Positions 1 through 7,474 of a DNA stretch of 64,000 nt are shown piece by piece. Numbering within the stretch: the stretch's first letter is position 1; each line of letters starts with the position of its first letter. The notes below the pieces were generated by a model, which saw nothing but the letters and a program-made list of their open reading frames with translations, was not told the DNA's origin and searched no databases. The position numbers and the translations under genes are program-made. Source of the stretch: Burkholderiales bacterium PBB3 (GTDB lineage: Bacteria > Pseudomonadota > Gammaproteobacteria > Burkholderiales > Burkholderiaceae_C); assembly GCA_002256115.1 (NCBI GenBank), contig NKIK01000002.1, forward strand, positions 224,667-288,666. The letters run 5' to 3'.

Positions 1-308
1 CCACCCTGCTGCTAATCACCTGCTTTGCGGCCCTCGGCGCAGGCAACGGTGCCGTATTTCAGTTGGTGCCGCTACGCTGGCCCCTGTCCACCGCCGTGGC
101 GGGCTCCATGATCGGTGAGATTGGCGCACTGGGCGGCGGCCTGGTGCCCAACGCCATGGGCCTGACCAAACAGTATTTGGGCAGCTATGCCGGTGGTTTC
201 TATGTGTTTGCTGCCCTGTCGGTGGCCATGCTGGTGATGCTGCGCGTCATGCAAATCCGCTGGACGCGGACTTGGGCGGAGAAAGGTGGGCGCGCACGCA
301 GTGGATGA
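1..308 (+). CDS. Nitrate/nitrite MFS transporter, 3' end (NarK/NasA type)
   Basis: Partial gene entering from the left edge; reading frame 3 is open from base 3 to the stop at 306-308, leaving about 100 C-terminal residues. It shows two to three hydrophobic helices and a small-residue segment (GSMIGEIGALGGGLVPNAMG) that resembles the conserved glycine-rich nitrate signature of the NarK/NasA branch of the major facilitator superfamily, followed by a short basic cytoplasmic tail (WTRTWAEKGGRARSG). Family members import nitrate or exchange it for nitrite at the inner membrane. The adjacent nitrate regulator and nitrite/nitrate reductase operon support this role. The N-terminal helices lie outside the window. 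Confidence 0.8.
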   Translation, partial: TLLLITCFAALGAGNGAVFQLVPLRWPLSTAVAGSMIGEIGALGGGLVPNAMGLTKQYLGSYAGGFYVFAALSVAMLVMLRVMQIRWTRTWAEKGGRARSG

Positions 309-320
309 TCAAAGCAAACC

Positions 321-377
321 GCTATCAAAAAAGGAGCTGCTCCCGCACTATCCACGGCCTGAAAGCCCTATTTTGGC
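321..377 (-). repeat. Family-A palindromic element, copy A1
   Basis: Copy of the dispersed element: a GCTAT-N7-GGAGC-like imperfect stem, the invariant core GCTCCCGCACTATCCACGGC, then CTGAAAGCCCTATTTTGG. It lies between two convergent genes, and its outer end supplies the last codons and the TAG stop of the kinase gene on the minus strand (stop at 368-370). Confidence 0.85.
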
Positions 378-2128
378 AAGAATGCTAGCCAAAACACCAG
401 CAGCAGATTCAAGAGCACGGAGAGCACCAGGCTCAGCTTCCAGACGCTGGTGGGGTCGCGTTGCAACATGGGGGTGCTGCCAGGGGCGTTCAGGGGGCGG
501 CTGGCCCCCCGCTCTAGTGCCAGCAAGAATTCTTCGGCGGTTTCAAAGCGCTGGCGCTGGTCCAGCGCTACGGCTTTGAGCAGTACGTGGTTAAACCAAA
601 TGGGCACCTCGGGGTTGTGGCGGCTGGGGGATGTGGGGTCGCGGTAGTAGCGGCCCACCTGGTAGGGCAAAACATCGCCATAGGGCAGTTTGCCGGTCAC
701 CAGCTGGTATAGCGTCACGCCCAGCGCAAACAGGTCACTTTGCGCGTTCGGCAACTGGTTTTCACTTTCCACCGATTCGCTCTTGCCTTGGGCAGACTTG
801 GCTCTAAAACCCCACTGCTCGGGGTTCACATAGCTGGGCGTGCCCGCGTGCAGCGCCCGCATGGCGGCGGGCTCGCGCCCGCTCAGGGCCACGCCCAGGT
901 CCAGCACCCGCAACACGCCGTCCTCGCCCAAGTGCAGGTTGGCGGGTTTGATGTCGCGGTGCACCACACCCTGGCGGTGCAAGCGCCCCAGGGCTTTGAG
1001 CGCTTGCATGGCATAGGCAACGGCCACACTGGGGCTGAGCCGCTGCTGGCGGGTCAGCAATTGCTGCAGGGTTTCGCCGCTATGCCAGTCGTACAACACG
1101 TAAAAGGCCGAGCGCTCGCGCCCGGTGGGCAGCGCATCGTGCACCGCCACCAAATAGTCGGCCGCGCGCGAGGTCTGCATGCGCTGGGCCAGCCAGGCCT
1201 CATGGGCCAGCATGGCACGCTCCTCCTGGTCATGCGCGCGGGCGGGGTTCAGGGTTTTCAGTGCATACAGCGTCTGCGTCGCCGGCTCTCGGATTTGATA
1301 GAGGACATTGATACCGTTGTCCGCCACCAGGGCGGTCACCGTAAATCCATCCATCGTGTCGCCCACTTTCAAACGCGGGGGAATGGGCAGGCTTTGGGCC
1401 AGGCGGTTGGCGTCCATCAGCGTGGCTTCTAGCAGGCCGCGCACACGCACCACCAGGGCCGATACATTGTCGTCACTGCCCTTGGCCAGTGCCTGGTCCA
1501 CCAGTTTTTGGCTTGCCTCGCGCGCATCCGGCAGGGCGGCGTATTCGGGCAGGCGGCGCTCAGACACTTCGCCATGCACGCCGTCACTCAGCAAGACAAA
1601 TACATCGCCCACCTGCAAATCGCCCTGCAAGTAGTCCACCACCAAATGGTCTTCCGCGCCTACCGAGCGCAGCAGTTGGTGTTTGAAATCGGGGTGGTTA
1701 ACGACGTGGTCTTGGGTCAGCAGGGTGGCCTTGCCATCCCGCACCAAATAGCAGCGGGTATCGCCCACATGGGCCACCGTATAGGAGTGGCCGCGCAGCA
1801 CCAAGGCGGTGAGTGTGGTCAGGCCCATGGCCGGATGGCGACGCCGGTTGATACCGCAGAGCCAGGCGTTTTGTGCGGCAATGATGCGGTCCAGCGCCAC
1901 GGTGGTGTCCCAGGTCTCGGGCGTGCCAAAGTAATCCCGCACCAGGCTGGTGACCGTCGTCTGCGCGGCCTCCCGGCCCATGCCGCCAGCGCTCACGCCA
2001 TCGGCCAAGGCGACGATGGAGCCCATGTCCTCCTGCCCAGCGGCGGGCAGCATGGCGGCGCAAAAGTCTTCGTTGTGCGCCTTGCGCCCCGCCTGCGAGG
2101 TGTAACCAATGTCGATGTCAAATGCCAT
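368..2128 (-). CDS. Bifunctional PP2C-type phosphatase / Ser-Thr protein kinase
   Basis: 586 residues. Residues 1 to about 235 form a PP2C phosphatase domain with the metal-binding motifs (HNEDF near the start, ALADGVSAGGMG, VGDTRCYL, LLSDGVHG, SDDNVSALVV). About residues 255-540 are a eukaryote-like kinase domain with the catalytic loop HRDIKPAN and DLG in place of DFG; the glycine-rich loop is poorly conserved. A single hydrophobic helix (VLSVLLNLLLVFWLAFL) at the C-terminus anchors it to the inner membrane. It starts 5 bp after the stop of the nitrate-sensing ANTAR regulator, so the two are almost certainly co-transcribed and probably act in nitrogen control. Its substrate is unknown. The C-terminal end and stop come from repeat copy A1. 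Confidence 0.88.
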   Translation of the reverse strand: MAFDIDIGYTSQAGRKAHNEDFCAAMLPAAGQEDMGSIVALADGVSAGGMGREAAQTTVTSLVRDYFGTPETWDTTVALDRIIAAQNAWLCGINRRRHPAMGLTTLTALVLRGHSYTVAHVGDTRCYLVRDGKATLLTQDHVVNHPDFKHQLLRSVGAEDHLVVDYLQGDLQVGDVFVLLSDGVHGEVSERRLPEYAALPDAREASQKLVDQALAKGSDDNVSALVVRVRGLLEATLMDANRLAQSLPIPPRLKVGDTMDGFTVTALVADNGINVLYQIREPATQTLYALKTLNPARAHDQEERAMLAHEAWLAQRMQTSRAADYLVAVHDALPTGRERSAFYVLYDWHSGETLQQLLTRQQRLSPSVAVAYAMQALKALGRLHRQGVVHRDIKPANLHLGEDGVLRVLDLGVALSGREPAAMRALHAGTPSYVNPEQWGFRAKSAQGKSESVESENQLPNAQSDLFALGVTLYQLVTGKLPYGDVLPYQVGRYYRDPTSPSRHNPEVPIWFNHVLLKAVALDQRQRFETAEEFLLALERGASRPLNAPGSTPMLQRDPTSVWKLSLVLSVLLNLLLVFWLAFLPK

Positions 2129-2133
2129 GGGGT

Positions 2134-3405
2134 TTATCCCACCAACATGTGCATGCTGGACTCGTAGTGACCCGATAGCTGCTCAAACAGGTCCAGCAGG
2201 CGCTCACTGCCCTCGGCCAAGTCGGCCAAGCGGGCGGCTTGCAGGCCCGTGTCTGCGCGCTGCGCCTGGGCCACGGCGGCCAGCATTTGCAGCCAAGCAA
2301 TGCCCGCGGCCTCCAGTGCCTGTGCAATCGCGGGCGTGCTCAGCGGAATACCGTTCAGGTAGGTTAGAGCCGCCTCAAACTCTTGCTGCGCAGTCAGCAT
2401 GGGGGCACGCGCGTCACCCTGCCCCGCCAGGTAGCGCAATGCACATTTGGCAAAGCGCTGCGACAGCATGCGCTGACGCCCCGCCAGATTCAACACCTGC
2501 AGCGGCACGCCCGCGCCCGAGGTCTCCAGGCTGGTGGTCAGGCGCTCGGCCTGCAGCAGAAGGGCCTCTGCGCCGCCGTCCACCGGCTGGGTGTCCAGCT
2601 GCTTCAGCGCGGCCTTTAATGACGCCCAGGTCTGGGCCAATTGCGCCAGTAAATCGCCATAGGTGGGCTGCGACAGGTTTTTGCCCAGCAACGCAAAGTT
2701 GGCATCCACCCGCTGCACAGACTCTTGCAACAGCGCAGCGTGGCGCGCAGTCTGCACACCGGCCTGCTGCAGCAGGTGCAGCTTGACCAGCCGCTGCGAC
2801 AGCATGCGCAACTGGCCTGAGCGGTTCATGGCCTCGGCTAACTGAGCCGACTGAATCACATGCTGGGACAACTGGCCCATGCGCTGGTTGGAGCGCATGG
2901 CGGCCGAACGCAGGGTGCTGTAGGCATCGTCATCAGAGAGCTGCTGGCTGCGCATCAGAATGCCCTTGGCCCGGTCCACGGTCTTGCGCTCCTCAAAGCG
3001 GGTGCTCAGGTCTTCAAAGGCCTGGCGCTGCGCTTGGGCATGCTTAAAGCGCGCCTGGGCCAGGTGGATCAGTGGGCGCAGGCGGTTCGCACCATAGCCC
3101 TGCACCACATACACATGCACGCCGCATTCGGTCGCTTGGGCCATGTGACCGGCATCGATGTCTTGGGTCAATACAACCACCGGGCGCGGTGCGATTTGCC
3201 CGGCCATTTGCAAGGCAGCAAACCACGCGGGTGTGGGCAGGGGCAGATCACAAATCACCACTTCTGGTGCATGCAGCACCACGCCTTGCACCAACTTGCT
3301 GCAATCTTCCACCGTAGCCAACACCGAAATACCTGCCGCCGCCAGGTCTGCGGGCAGGTTGGAGGCCGTCATCGGGCGGGTCGTACACAGCAAGGCGGAG
3401 GTCAT
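2134..3405 (-). CDS. Nitrate-responsive ANTAR antiterminator (NasR-like)
   Basis: 423 residues. Residues 1-115 resemble a degenerate receiver domain. About 130-185 form an ANTAR RNA-binding domain (TVDRAKGILM...SDDDAYSTLRSAAM). It is followed by two copies of the PilJ/NarX-type nitrate box (MNRSGQLRMLSQRL near 193-206 and LNLAGRQRMLSQRF near 305-318). ANTAR proteins bind paired hexaloop hairpins in nascent leader RNA and prevent termination. The nitrate box is the ligand site of NarX and NasR. The order differs from Klebsiella NasR, where the nitrate domain precedes ANTAR. It is divergent from nirB, whose leader has exactly such hairpins. I infer that it activates nirB-cobA when nitrate or nitrite is present. 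Confidence 0.85.
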   Translation of the reverse strand: MTSALLCTTRPMTASNLPADLAAAGISVLATVEDCSKLVQGVVLHAPEVVICDLPLPTPAWFAALQMAGQIAPRPVVVLTQDIDAGHMAQATECGVHVYVVQGYGANRLRPLIHLAQARFKHAQAQRQAFEDLSTRFEERKTVDRAKGILMRSQQLSDDDAYSTLRSAAMRSNQRMGQLSQHVIQSAQLAEAMNRSGQLRMLSQRLVKLHLLQQAGVQTARHAALLQESVQRVDANFALLGKNLSQPTYGDLLAQLAQTWASLKAALKQLDTQPVDGGAEALLLQAERLTTSLETSGAGVPLQVLNLAGRQRMLSQRFAKCALRYLAGQGDARAPMLTAQQEFEAALTYLNGIPLSTPAIAQALEAAGIAWLQMLAAVAQAQRADTGLQAARLADLAEGSERLLDLFEQLSGHYESSMHMLVG

Positions 3406-3517
3406 AAAAATAGGGGCTTCGCTAGAGGAAAAGAGGGGGCCAGCCCCACTGGGCTACGCACTTCGCGCGCCAGGGCTGCAGTGTAGGGGAGGCCCAGCGG
3501 ACGCGGTCGCGATCATA

Positions 3518-3533
3518 TGGCACAGCTCTTGCA
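3518..3533 (+). promoter_or_regulatory. Sigma-54 (-24/-12) promoter of the nirB operon
   Basis: The sequence TGGCACAGCTCTTGCA has GG and GC separated by exactly 10 nt, matching the RpoN consensus TGGCAC-N5-TTGCA. The expected start point, about 12 nt past the -12 GC, falls near 3543-3545, at the first hairpin of the leader. Nitrogen-limitation control through NtrC is expected for such a promoter; no clear NtrC palindrome was found upstream. The 334-bp gap 3406-3739 holds this promoter and the leader RNA. Confidence 0.8.
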
Positions 3534-3544
3534 TTAGCTCCGGT

Positions 3545-3609
3545 GGGCGCAACGACGCGCCCCAACGAGATGACAGTCTTGCCGGTTGAGCGCACAACGA
3601 CGTAGCGCT
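3545..3609 (+). ncRNA. ANTAR-target leader RNA with two AACGAC hexaloop hairpins
   Basis: Hairpin 1 (3545-3562) is GGGCGC-AACGAC-GCGCCC, a perfect 6-bp stem. Hairpin 2 (3589-3609) is AGCGCAC-AACGAC-GTAGCGCT with one bulged A. Both have six-base loops with A at position 1 and G at position 4, the published identity elements for ANTAR binding. The 3' strand of hairpin 2 (AGCGC, 3604-3608) is complementary to GCGCT at 3642-3646 just downstream, so hairpin 2 and the terminator-like structure could be mutually exclusive. Confidence 0.8.
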
Positions 3610-3624
3610 TTGCAGTCTGTACAA

Positions 3625-3649
3625 CGCCAGTGCTTGCTGGTGCGCTTTT
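3625..3649 (+). terminator. Putative attenuator hairpin before nirB
   Basis: Stem CGCCAG/CTGGTG with loop TGCTTG, followed by CGCTTTT. The U-tract is short, so this is a weak terminator candidate, but its place directly after the ANTAR hairpins and about 90 nt before the nirB start suits an attenuator that the regulator relieves. Confidence 0.5.
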
Positions 3650-3739
3650 GCATGAGGCGCGGATCTCTTCTACCCCGTATTTTTGGACTGTGGCATTGCC
3701 ACATCCGCGGATTCCTTCTCTACCTTTGGAGTGGCCACT

Positions 3740-6190
3740 ATGAAAAAATCGAAATTGGTAATGATTGGCAACGGCATGGCCGGTGTGCGCACCATTGAGG
3801 AATTGCTCAAGGTGGCCCCCGACTTGTACGACATCACCGTCTTTGGTGCCGAACCCCACCCCAACTACAACCGTATTTTGCTCAGCCCCGTGCTGGCTGG
3901 TGAGCAAACGCTGGACGAGATCGTGCTGAACACCTTTGAGTGGTATGCCGATAACAAGATCGCCTTGTATGCGGGTAAAAAAGTCACTGAAGTAGACCGT
4001 GTGAACCGGGTGGTGCGCGCGCTGGGTGCCGATGGCAGCGTGGTGGAGGCCGAATACGACCGCCTGCTGCTGTGCACCGGCTCTAACCCCTTTATCTTGC
4101 CCATTCCCGGCAAAGACCTGGACGGTGTGATTGCCTACCGCGACATTGCCGACACCAACGCGATGATCGACGCCGCCGCCAAGTACAAACACGCCGTCGT
4201 CATCGGTGGCGGCCTGCTGGGCCTGGAAGCGGCCAACGGCCTGATGCTGCGTGGCATGACCGTGAGCGTGGTGCACGTGATGCCTACGCTGATGGAGCGC
4301 CAACTGGACAGCGTGGCGGGCAAGCTGCTGCAAAAATCTTTGGAAGAGCGCGGCCTGACCTTCCTGATGGGTGCACAGACCCAGGAGTTGGTGGGTGGTG
4401 CAGACGGTAGGGTCAAGAGCATCAAATTCAAAGATGGCAGCGAAGTACCCGCCGACTTGGTGGTGATGGCAGTAGGCATTCGCCCCAACACGGCGCTGGC
4501 CGAGAGCATGCGCATCCATTGCAACAAGGGCATTGTGGTGAACGACACCATGCAAACCATTACCGATGCGCGCATCTACAGCGTGGGCGAATGTGCTGCG
4601 CACCGCGGCATTGCCTACGGCCTGGTGGCACCTTTGTTTGAGCAGGCCAAGGTGGCCGCCAACCATTTGGCCGAATTTGGCATTGGCCGCTACCAGGGCT
4701 CACTCACCTCCACCAAGCTCAAGGTCACCGGCATTGACCTGTTCAGCGCGGGTGAATTCCAGGGCGGCGAAGGCACCGAAGAAATCGTCATGAGCGACCC
4801 CTTTGGCGGCGTCTACAAAAAGCTGGTCATCAAAGACGACAAGCTGATTGGTGCCTGCATGTACGGCGATACCGTAGACGGCAGCTGGTACTTCAAGCTG
4901 CTGCGCGATGGCCGCAGCATTGCCGATATTCGCGACAAGCTGATGTTTGGCGAGAGCGGCTCCAACATTGGTGACGTGGGCCACCAGGGCCAGAACAAGG
5001 CCGCCGCCATGGCCGACAGCGACGAAGTCTGCGGCTGCAACGGCGTGACTAAGGGCACCATCTGCAAGGCCATCCGCGAGAAGGGCCTGTTCACACTGGA
5101 TGAAGTGAAGAAGCACACCAAGGCCAGCGCCTCCTGCGGCTCCTGCACCGGCTTGGTGGAGCAAATCATCATGTTCACCGCCGGTGGCGACTACAGCGCC
5201 ACGCCCAAGACCAAGGCCATGTGCGGCTGCACCGACCACGGCCACCAGGCCGTGCGTGAGGCCATCGTCAAAGAGAAATACCTGACCATTGCCCAGGTGC
5301 AAAAAGAAATGGCGTGGCGCACGCCCAATGGTTGCTCTAGTTGCCGCCCGGCCCTCAACTATTACCTGATCAGCAGCTGGCCTAAAGAGGCCAAGGACGA
5401 TCCGCAAAGCCGCTTCATCAACGAACGCAGCCACGCCAACATCCAGAAGGACGGCACCTACTCCGTCATCCCGCGCATGTGGGGCGGCGAGACCACGGCC
5501 GACGAGCTGCGCCGCATTGCCGACGCCGCCGACAAATACAAGGTGCCCACCATCAAGGTGACTGGCGGCCAGCGCATTGACTTGCTGGGCGTGAAGAAGG
5601 AAGACCTGGTTGGCATCTGGAAAGACATCGGCATGCCCAGCGGCCACGCCTACGCCAAAGCGCTGCGCACCGTGAAGACCTGCGTCGGCAGCGAATGGTG
5701 CCGCATGGGCACGCAAGACAGCACGCAAATGGGCAAAGACCTGGAGCGCGCGATGTGGCGCATGTATGCACCGCACAAGGTCAAGTTCGCCGTGTCCGGC
5801 TGCCCGCGCAACTGCGCCGAGGCCGGCATCAAAGATGTGGGCGTAATTGGTGTGGACAGTGGCTGGGAGATGTATGTGGCCGGCAACGGTGGCATCAAGA
5901 CCGAGGTGGCGCACTTTTTGGTGAAGGTGAAGACGGCCGAAGAAGTGCTGGAGTACACCGGTGCGTTTTGCGAGCTGTACCGCCAGGAAGGCTGGTACCT
6001 GGAGCGCACCGTGCACTACGTGAACCGCGTGGGCCTGGACTATGTAAAGAAGCGCATTCTGGAAGACCACGAAGGCCGCAAAGCCCTGTGGGAGCGCCTG
6101 CAGTTTGCGCTGGATGGCGAGCCTGATCCTTGGTTTGACTTCCAGGAAGCCAAGGTCGATACCCGCCAGTTTGAAACCGTCAAAGCCTGA
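3740..6190 (+). CDS. nirB: NADH-dependent nitrite reductase, large subunit
   Basis: 816 residues from the ATG at 3740, chosen because GGAG lies 8 nt upstream and the protein then begins MKKSKLVMIGNGMAG at the FAD-binding fold. Domains in order: FAD/NAD pyridine-nucleotide reductase (about 1-290), two BFD-like [2Fe-2S] domains with paired CxC and CxxC motifs (about 430-560), ferredoxin-like half domain, and the siroheme/[4Fe-4S] domain with TCVGSEWC and SGCPRNCAEAG cysteines. It reduces nitrite to ammonium in the cytoplasm using NADH, with NirD as partner. It is the first gene of the nirB-orf-nirD-nasA-ybiB-cobA operon. Confidence 0.97.
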   Translation: MKKSKLVMIGNGMAGVRTIEELLKVAPDLYDITVFGAEPHPNYNRILLSPVLAGEQTLDEIVLNTFEWYADNKIALYAGKKVTEVDRVNRVVRALGADGSVVEAEYDRLLLCTGSNPFILPIPGKDLDGVIAYRDIADTNAMIDAAAKYKHAVVIGGGLLGLEAANGLMLRGMTVSVVHVMPTLMERQLDSVAGKLLQKSLEERGLTFLMGAQTQELVGGADGRVKSIKFKDGSEVPADLVVMAVGIRPNTALAESMRIHCNKGIVVNDTMQTITDARIYSVGECAAHRGIAYGLVAPLFEQAKVAANHLAEFGIGRYQGSLTSTKLKVTGIDLFSAGEFQGGEGTEEIVMSDPFGGVYKKLVIKDDKLIGACMYGDTVDGSWYFKLLRDGRSIADIRDKLMFGESGSNIGDVGHQGQNKAAAMADSDEVCGCNGVTKGTICKAIREKGLFTLDEVKKHTKASASCGSCTGLVEQIIMFTAGGDYSATPKTKAMCGCTDHGHQAVREAIVKEKYLTIAQVQKEMAWRTPNGCSSCRPALNYYLISSWPKEAKDDPQSRFINERSHANIQKDGTYSVIPRMWGGETTADELRRIADAADKYKVPTIKVTGGQRIDLLGVKKEDLVGIWKDIGMPSGHAYAKALRTVKTCVGSEWCRMGTQDSTQMGKDLERAMWRMYAPHKVKFAVSGCPRNCAEAGIKDVGVIGVDSGWEMYVAGNGGIKTEVAHFLVKVKTAEEVLEYTGAFCELYRQEGWYLERTVHYVNRVGLDYVKKRILEDHEGRKALWERLQFALDGEPDPWFDFQEAKVDTRQFETVKA

Positions 6191-6199
6191 GGCCGCACC

Positions 6200-6991
6200 A
6201 TGCAACGCAGAACCCTGATCTCTTTCGCCGCTGTGGGTAGCTTGGGACTGGCTTTGCCCGCCCTGACCCAAGTGCTGAACCTGGGCGACGCCATCAACAA
6301 GGCCGGCCGCCAGCGCATGCTGAGCCAGCGCATGGGCAAGGCCTGGCTGGCTTTGGTGCAAAACGTGGAAAAAACCAGCGCCCAAATGGTGCTGGACAAA
6401 TCCATGGCTTTGTTTGAGCGCCAGTTGCAAGAGCTAAAAGCCTTTGCGCCCACCACCGAAGTGCAGGCCACCTACAACCGGCTGGATGCCGCCTGGTTTG
6501 ACTACAAGGGGGCATTGGTCGGCACCAGCCCCTCCCGCGACAACGCGGCCGCTTTGCTACAGCTGGATGCCAAGGTTCTGGGCCTGGCCCACCAGGGTAC
6601 GCAGCAGTTGGAGGTAGTGCTGTCTCGGCCCATGGGCAAGCTGGTGAATATGGCCGGACGCCAGCGCATGCTGACCCAGCGCATGGCCAAGTTTTACCTG
6701 GCCGCCACCTTGCCGGTAGAAGCCACCCTGGCCAGTACCGAGATCAACAAAGCCCGCACAGAGTTCACCACCGCCATGGCGGTATTGCGCAATGCGCCAG
6801 AAGCCACCGTCCGCATCAAAGAGGAACTGCAACTGGCCGATGCGCAGTGGGTGTTCTTTGACGCGGCCTTGCAGCAGTTGCAAGGTGGCTCGCAAAATGC
6901 AAAGCCCCTTGCGAATGTGTTTAACGCCAGTGAAAACCTGCTGACGGTGATGGACCGAGTCACCGGTCTGTTTGCCACCGCCAGCACGTAA
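6200..6991 (+). CDS. Exported protein with two NarX/PilJ-type nitrate boxes
   Basis: 263 residues. The N-terminus (MQRRTLISFAAVGSLGLALP) looks like an export signal, with a twin arginine suggestive of Tat but without the full motif. Two nitrate boxes follow: INKAGRQRMLSQRMGKAW near residue 35 and VNMAGRQRMLTQRMAKFY near 150. The motif is the same as in the ANTAR regulator upstream, so this looks like a free-standing periplasmic sensor or nitrate/nitrite-binding protein. It begins 9 bp after nirB and separates it from nirD, so it is co-expressed with the pathway. No catalytic or output domain is visible; the function is inferred only from motif and context. Confidence 0.8.
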   Translation: MQRRTLISFAAVGSLGLALPALTQVLNLGDAINKAGRQRMLSQRMGKAWLALVQNVEKTSAQMVLDKSMALFERQLQELKAFAPTTEVQATYNRLDAAWFDYKGALVGTSPSRDNAAALLQLDAKVLGLAHQGTQQLEVVLSRPMGKLVNMAGRQRMLTQRMAKFYLAATLPVEATLASTEINKARTEFTTAMAVLRNAPEATVRIKEELQLADAQWVFFDAALQQLQGGSQNAKPLANVFNASENLLTVMDRVTGLFATAST

Positions 6992-6996
6992 ATTTA

Positions 6997-7056
6997 TGAC
7001 AAATTGGGCTGTAGAGCGCATGGATAGTGCGGGAGCAGCTTCTGAATTGATAGCAA
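6997..7056 (+). repeat. Family-A palindromic element, copy A2
   Basis: The copy fills the gap between the nitrate-box gene and nirD: core GGATAGTGCGGGAGCAGCT followed by the GCTTC-N7-GATAGC stem. It ends just before the nirD ribosome-binding site (AGGA), so it lies inside the operon transcript and could act as an intercistronic RNA hairpin. Confidence 0.85.
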
Positions 7057-7068
7057 TGAGGAATTGAT

Positions 7069-7452
7069 ATGACCGAATGGACCCGCATTTGCACCTTGGA
7101 AGACATCCCCGTTTTGGGCTCGCGCCGCGTGGAGCGCGCGCAGGGCCTGGATGTCGCCGTATTCCGCAACAGCCAGGACGAAGTGTTTGCGCTGCTGGAC
7201 CGCTGCCCGCACAAGGGCGGGCCCTTGAGTCAGGGCATTGTGTTTGGCGCTAGCGTGGCCTGCCCGCTGCACAACTGGACCATTGGCCTGTGCGACGGCC
7301 AGGCCAGTGCGCCCGACGAAGGTTGCACGCCCAAGTTCAGTGTGAAGCTGGAGGACGGTGCCGTGTTCTTGAAAGCCGCTGAGCTGCAAGGCCATGCCAC
7401 CGATTTGCTGCGCCCTATCGCCGGCCCAGCACGCCGCAACGCGGCTGCATGA
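7069..7452 (+). CDS. nirD: Nitrite reductase small subunit (Rieske-type)
   Basis: 127 residues, the usual length for NirD. A Rieske-like [2Fe-2S] fold with DRCPHKGGPLSQG and CPLHNW motifs lies at about residues 45-80; here the CxH/CxxH ligands are present. It partners NirB. It starts 8 nt after an AGGA ribosome-binding site and its stop is 22 bp before nasA. The family is small and distinctive, and the position between nirB and nasA is typical. Confidence 0.95.
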   Translation: MTEWTRICTLEDIPVLGSRRVERAQGLDVAVFRNSQDEVFALLDRCPHKGGPLSQGIVFGASVACPLHNWTIGLCDGQASAPDEGCTPKFSVKLEDGAVFLKAAELQGHATDLLRPIAGPARRNAAA

Positions 7453-7474
7453 CCCACTAAGAGGACAAGCGACC

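Noticed and set aside
3689..3703. Hairpin TGTGGC-ATT-GCCACA as part of the ANTAR signal
   Set aside because: It has a three-base loop and lies downstream of the twin AACGAC hairpins; it may only affect nirB translation.
3422..4666. Long minus-strand open frame opposite nirB (about 414 codons)
   Set aside because: It is antisense to clearly conserved NirB codons; its His/Val/Gly-rich product is typical of a shadow frame of high-G+C genes.
4700..6430. Long minus-strand open frame (576 codons) across nirB and the nitrate-box gene
   Set aside because: Shadow of two real genes; no ribosome-binding site or recognisable domain.
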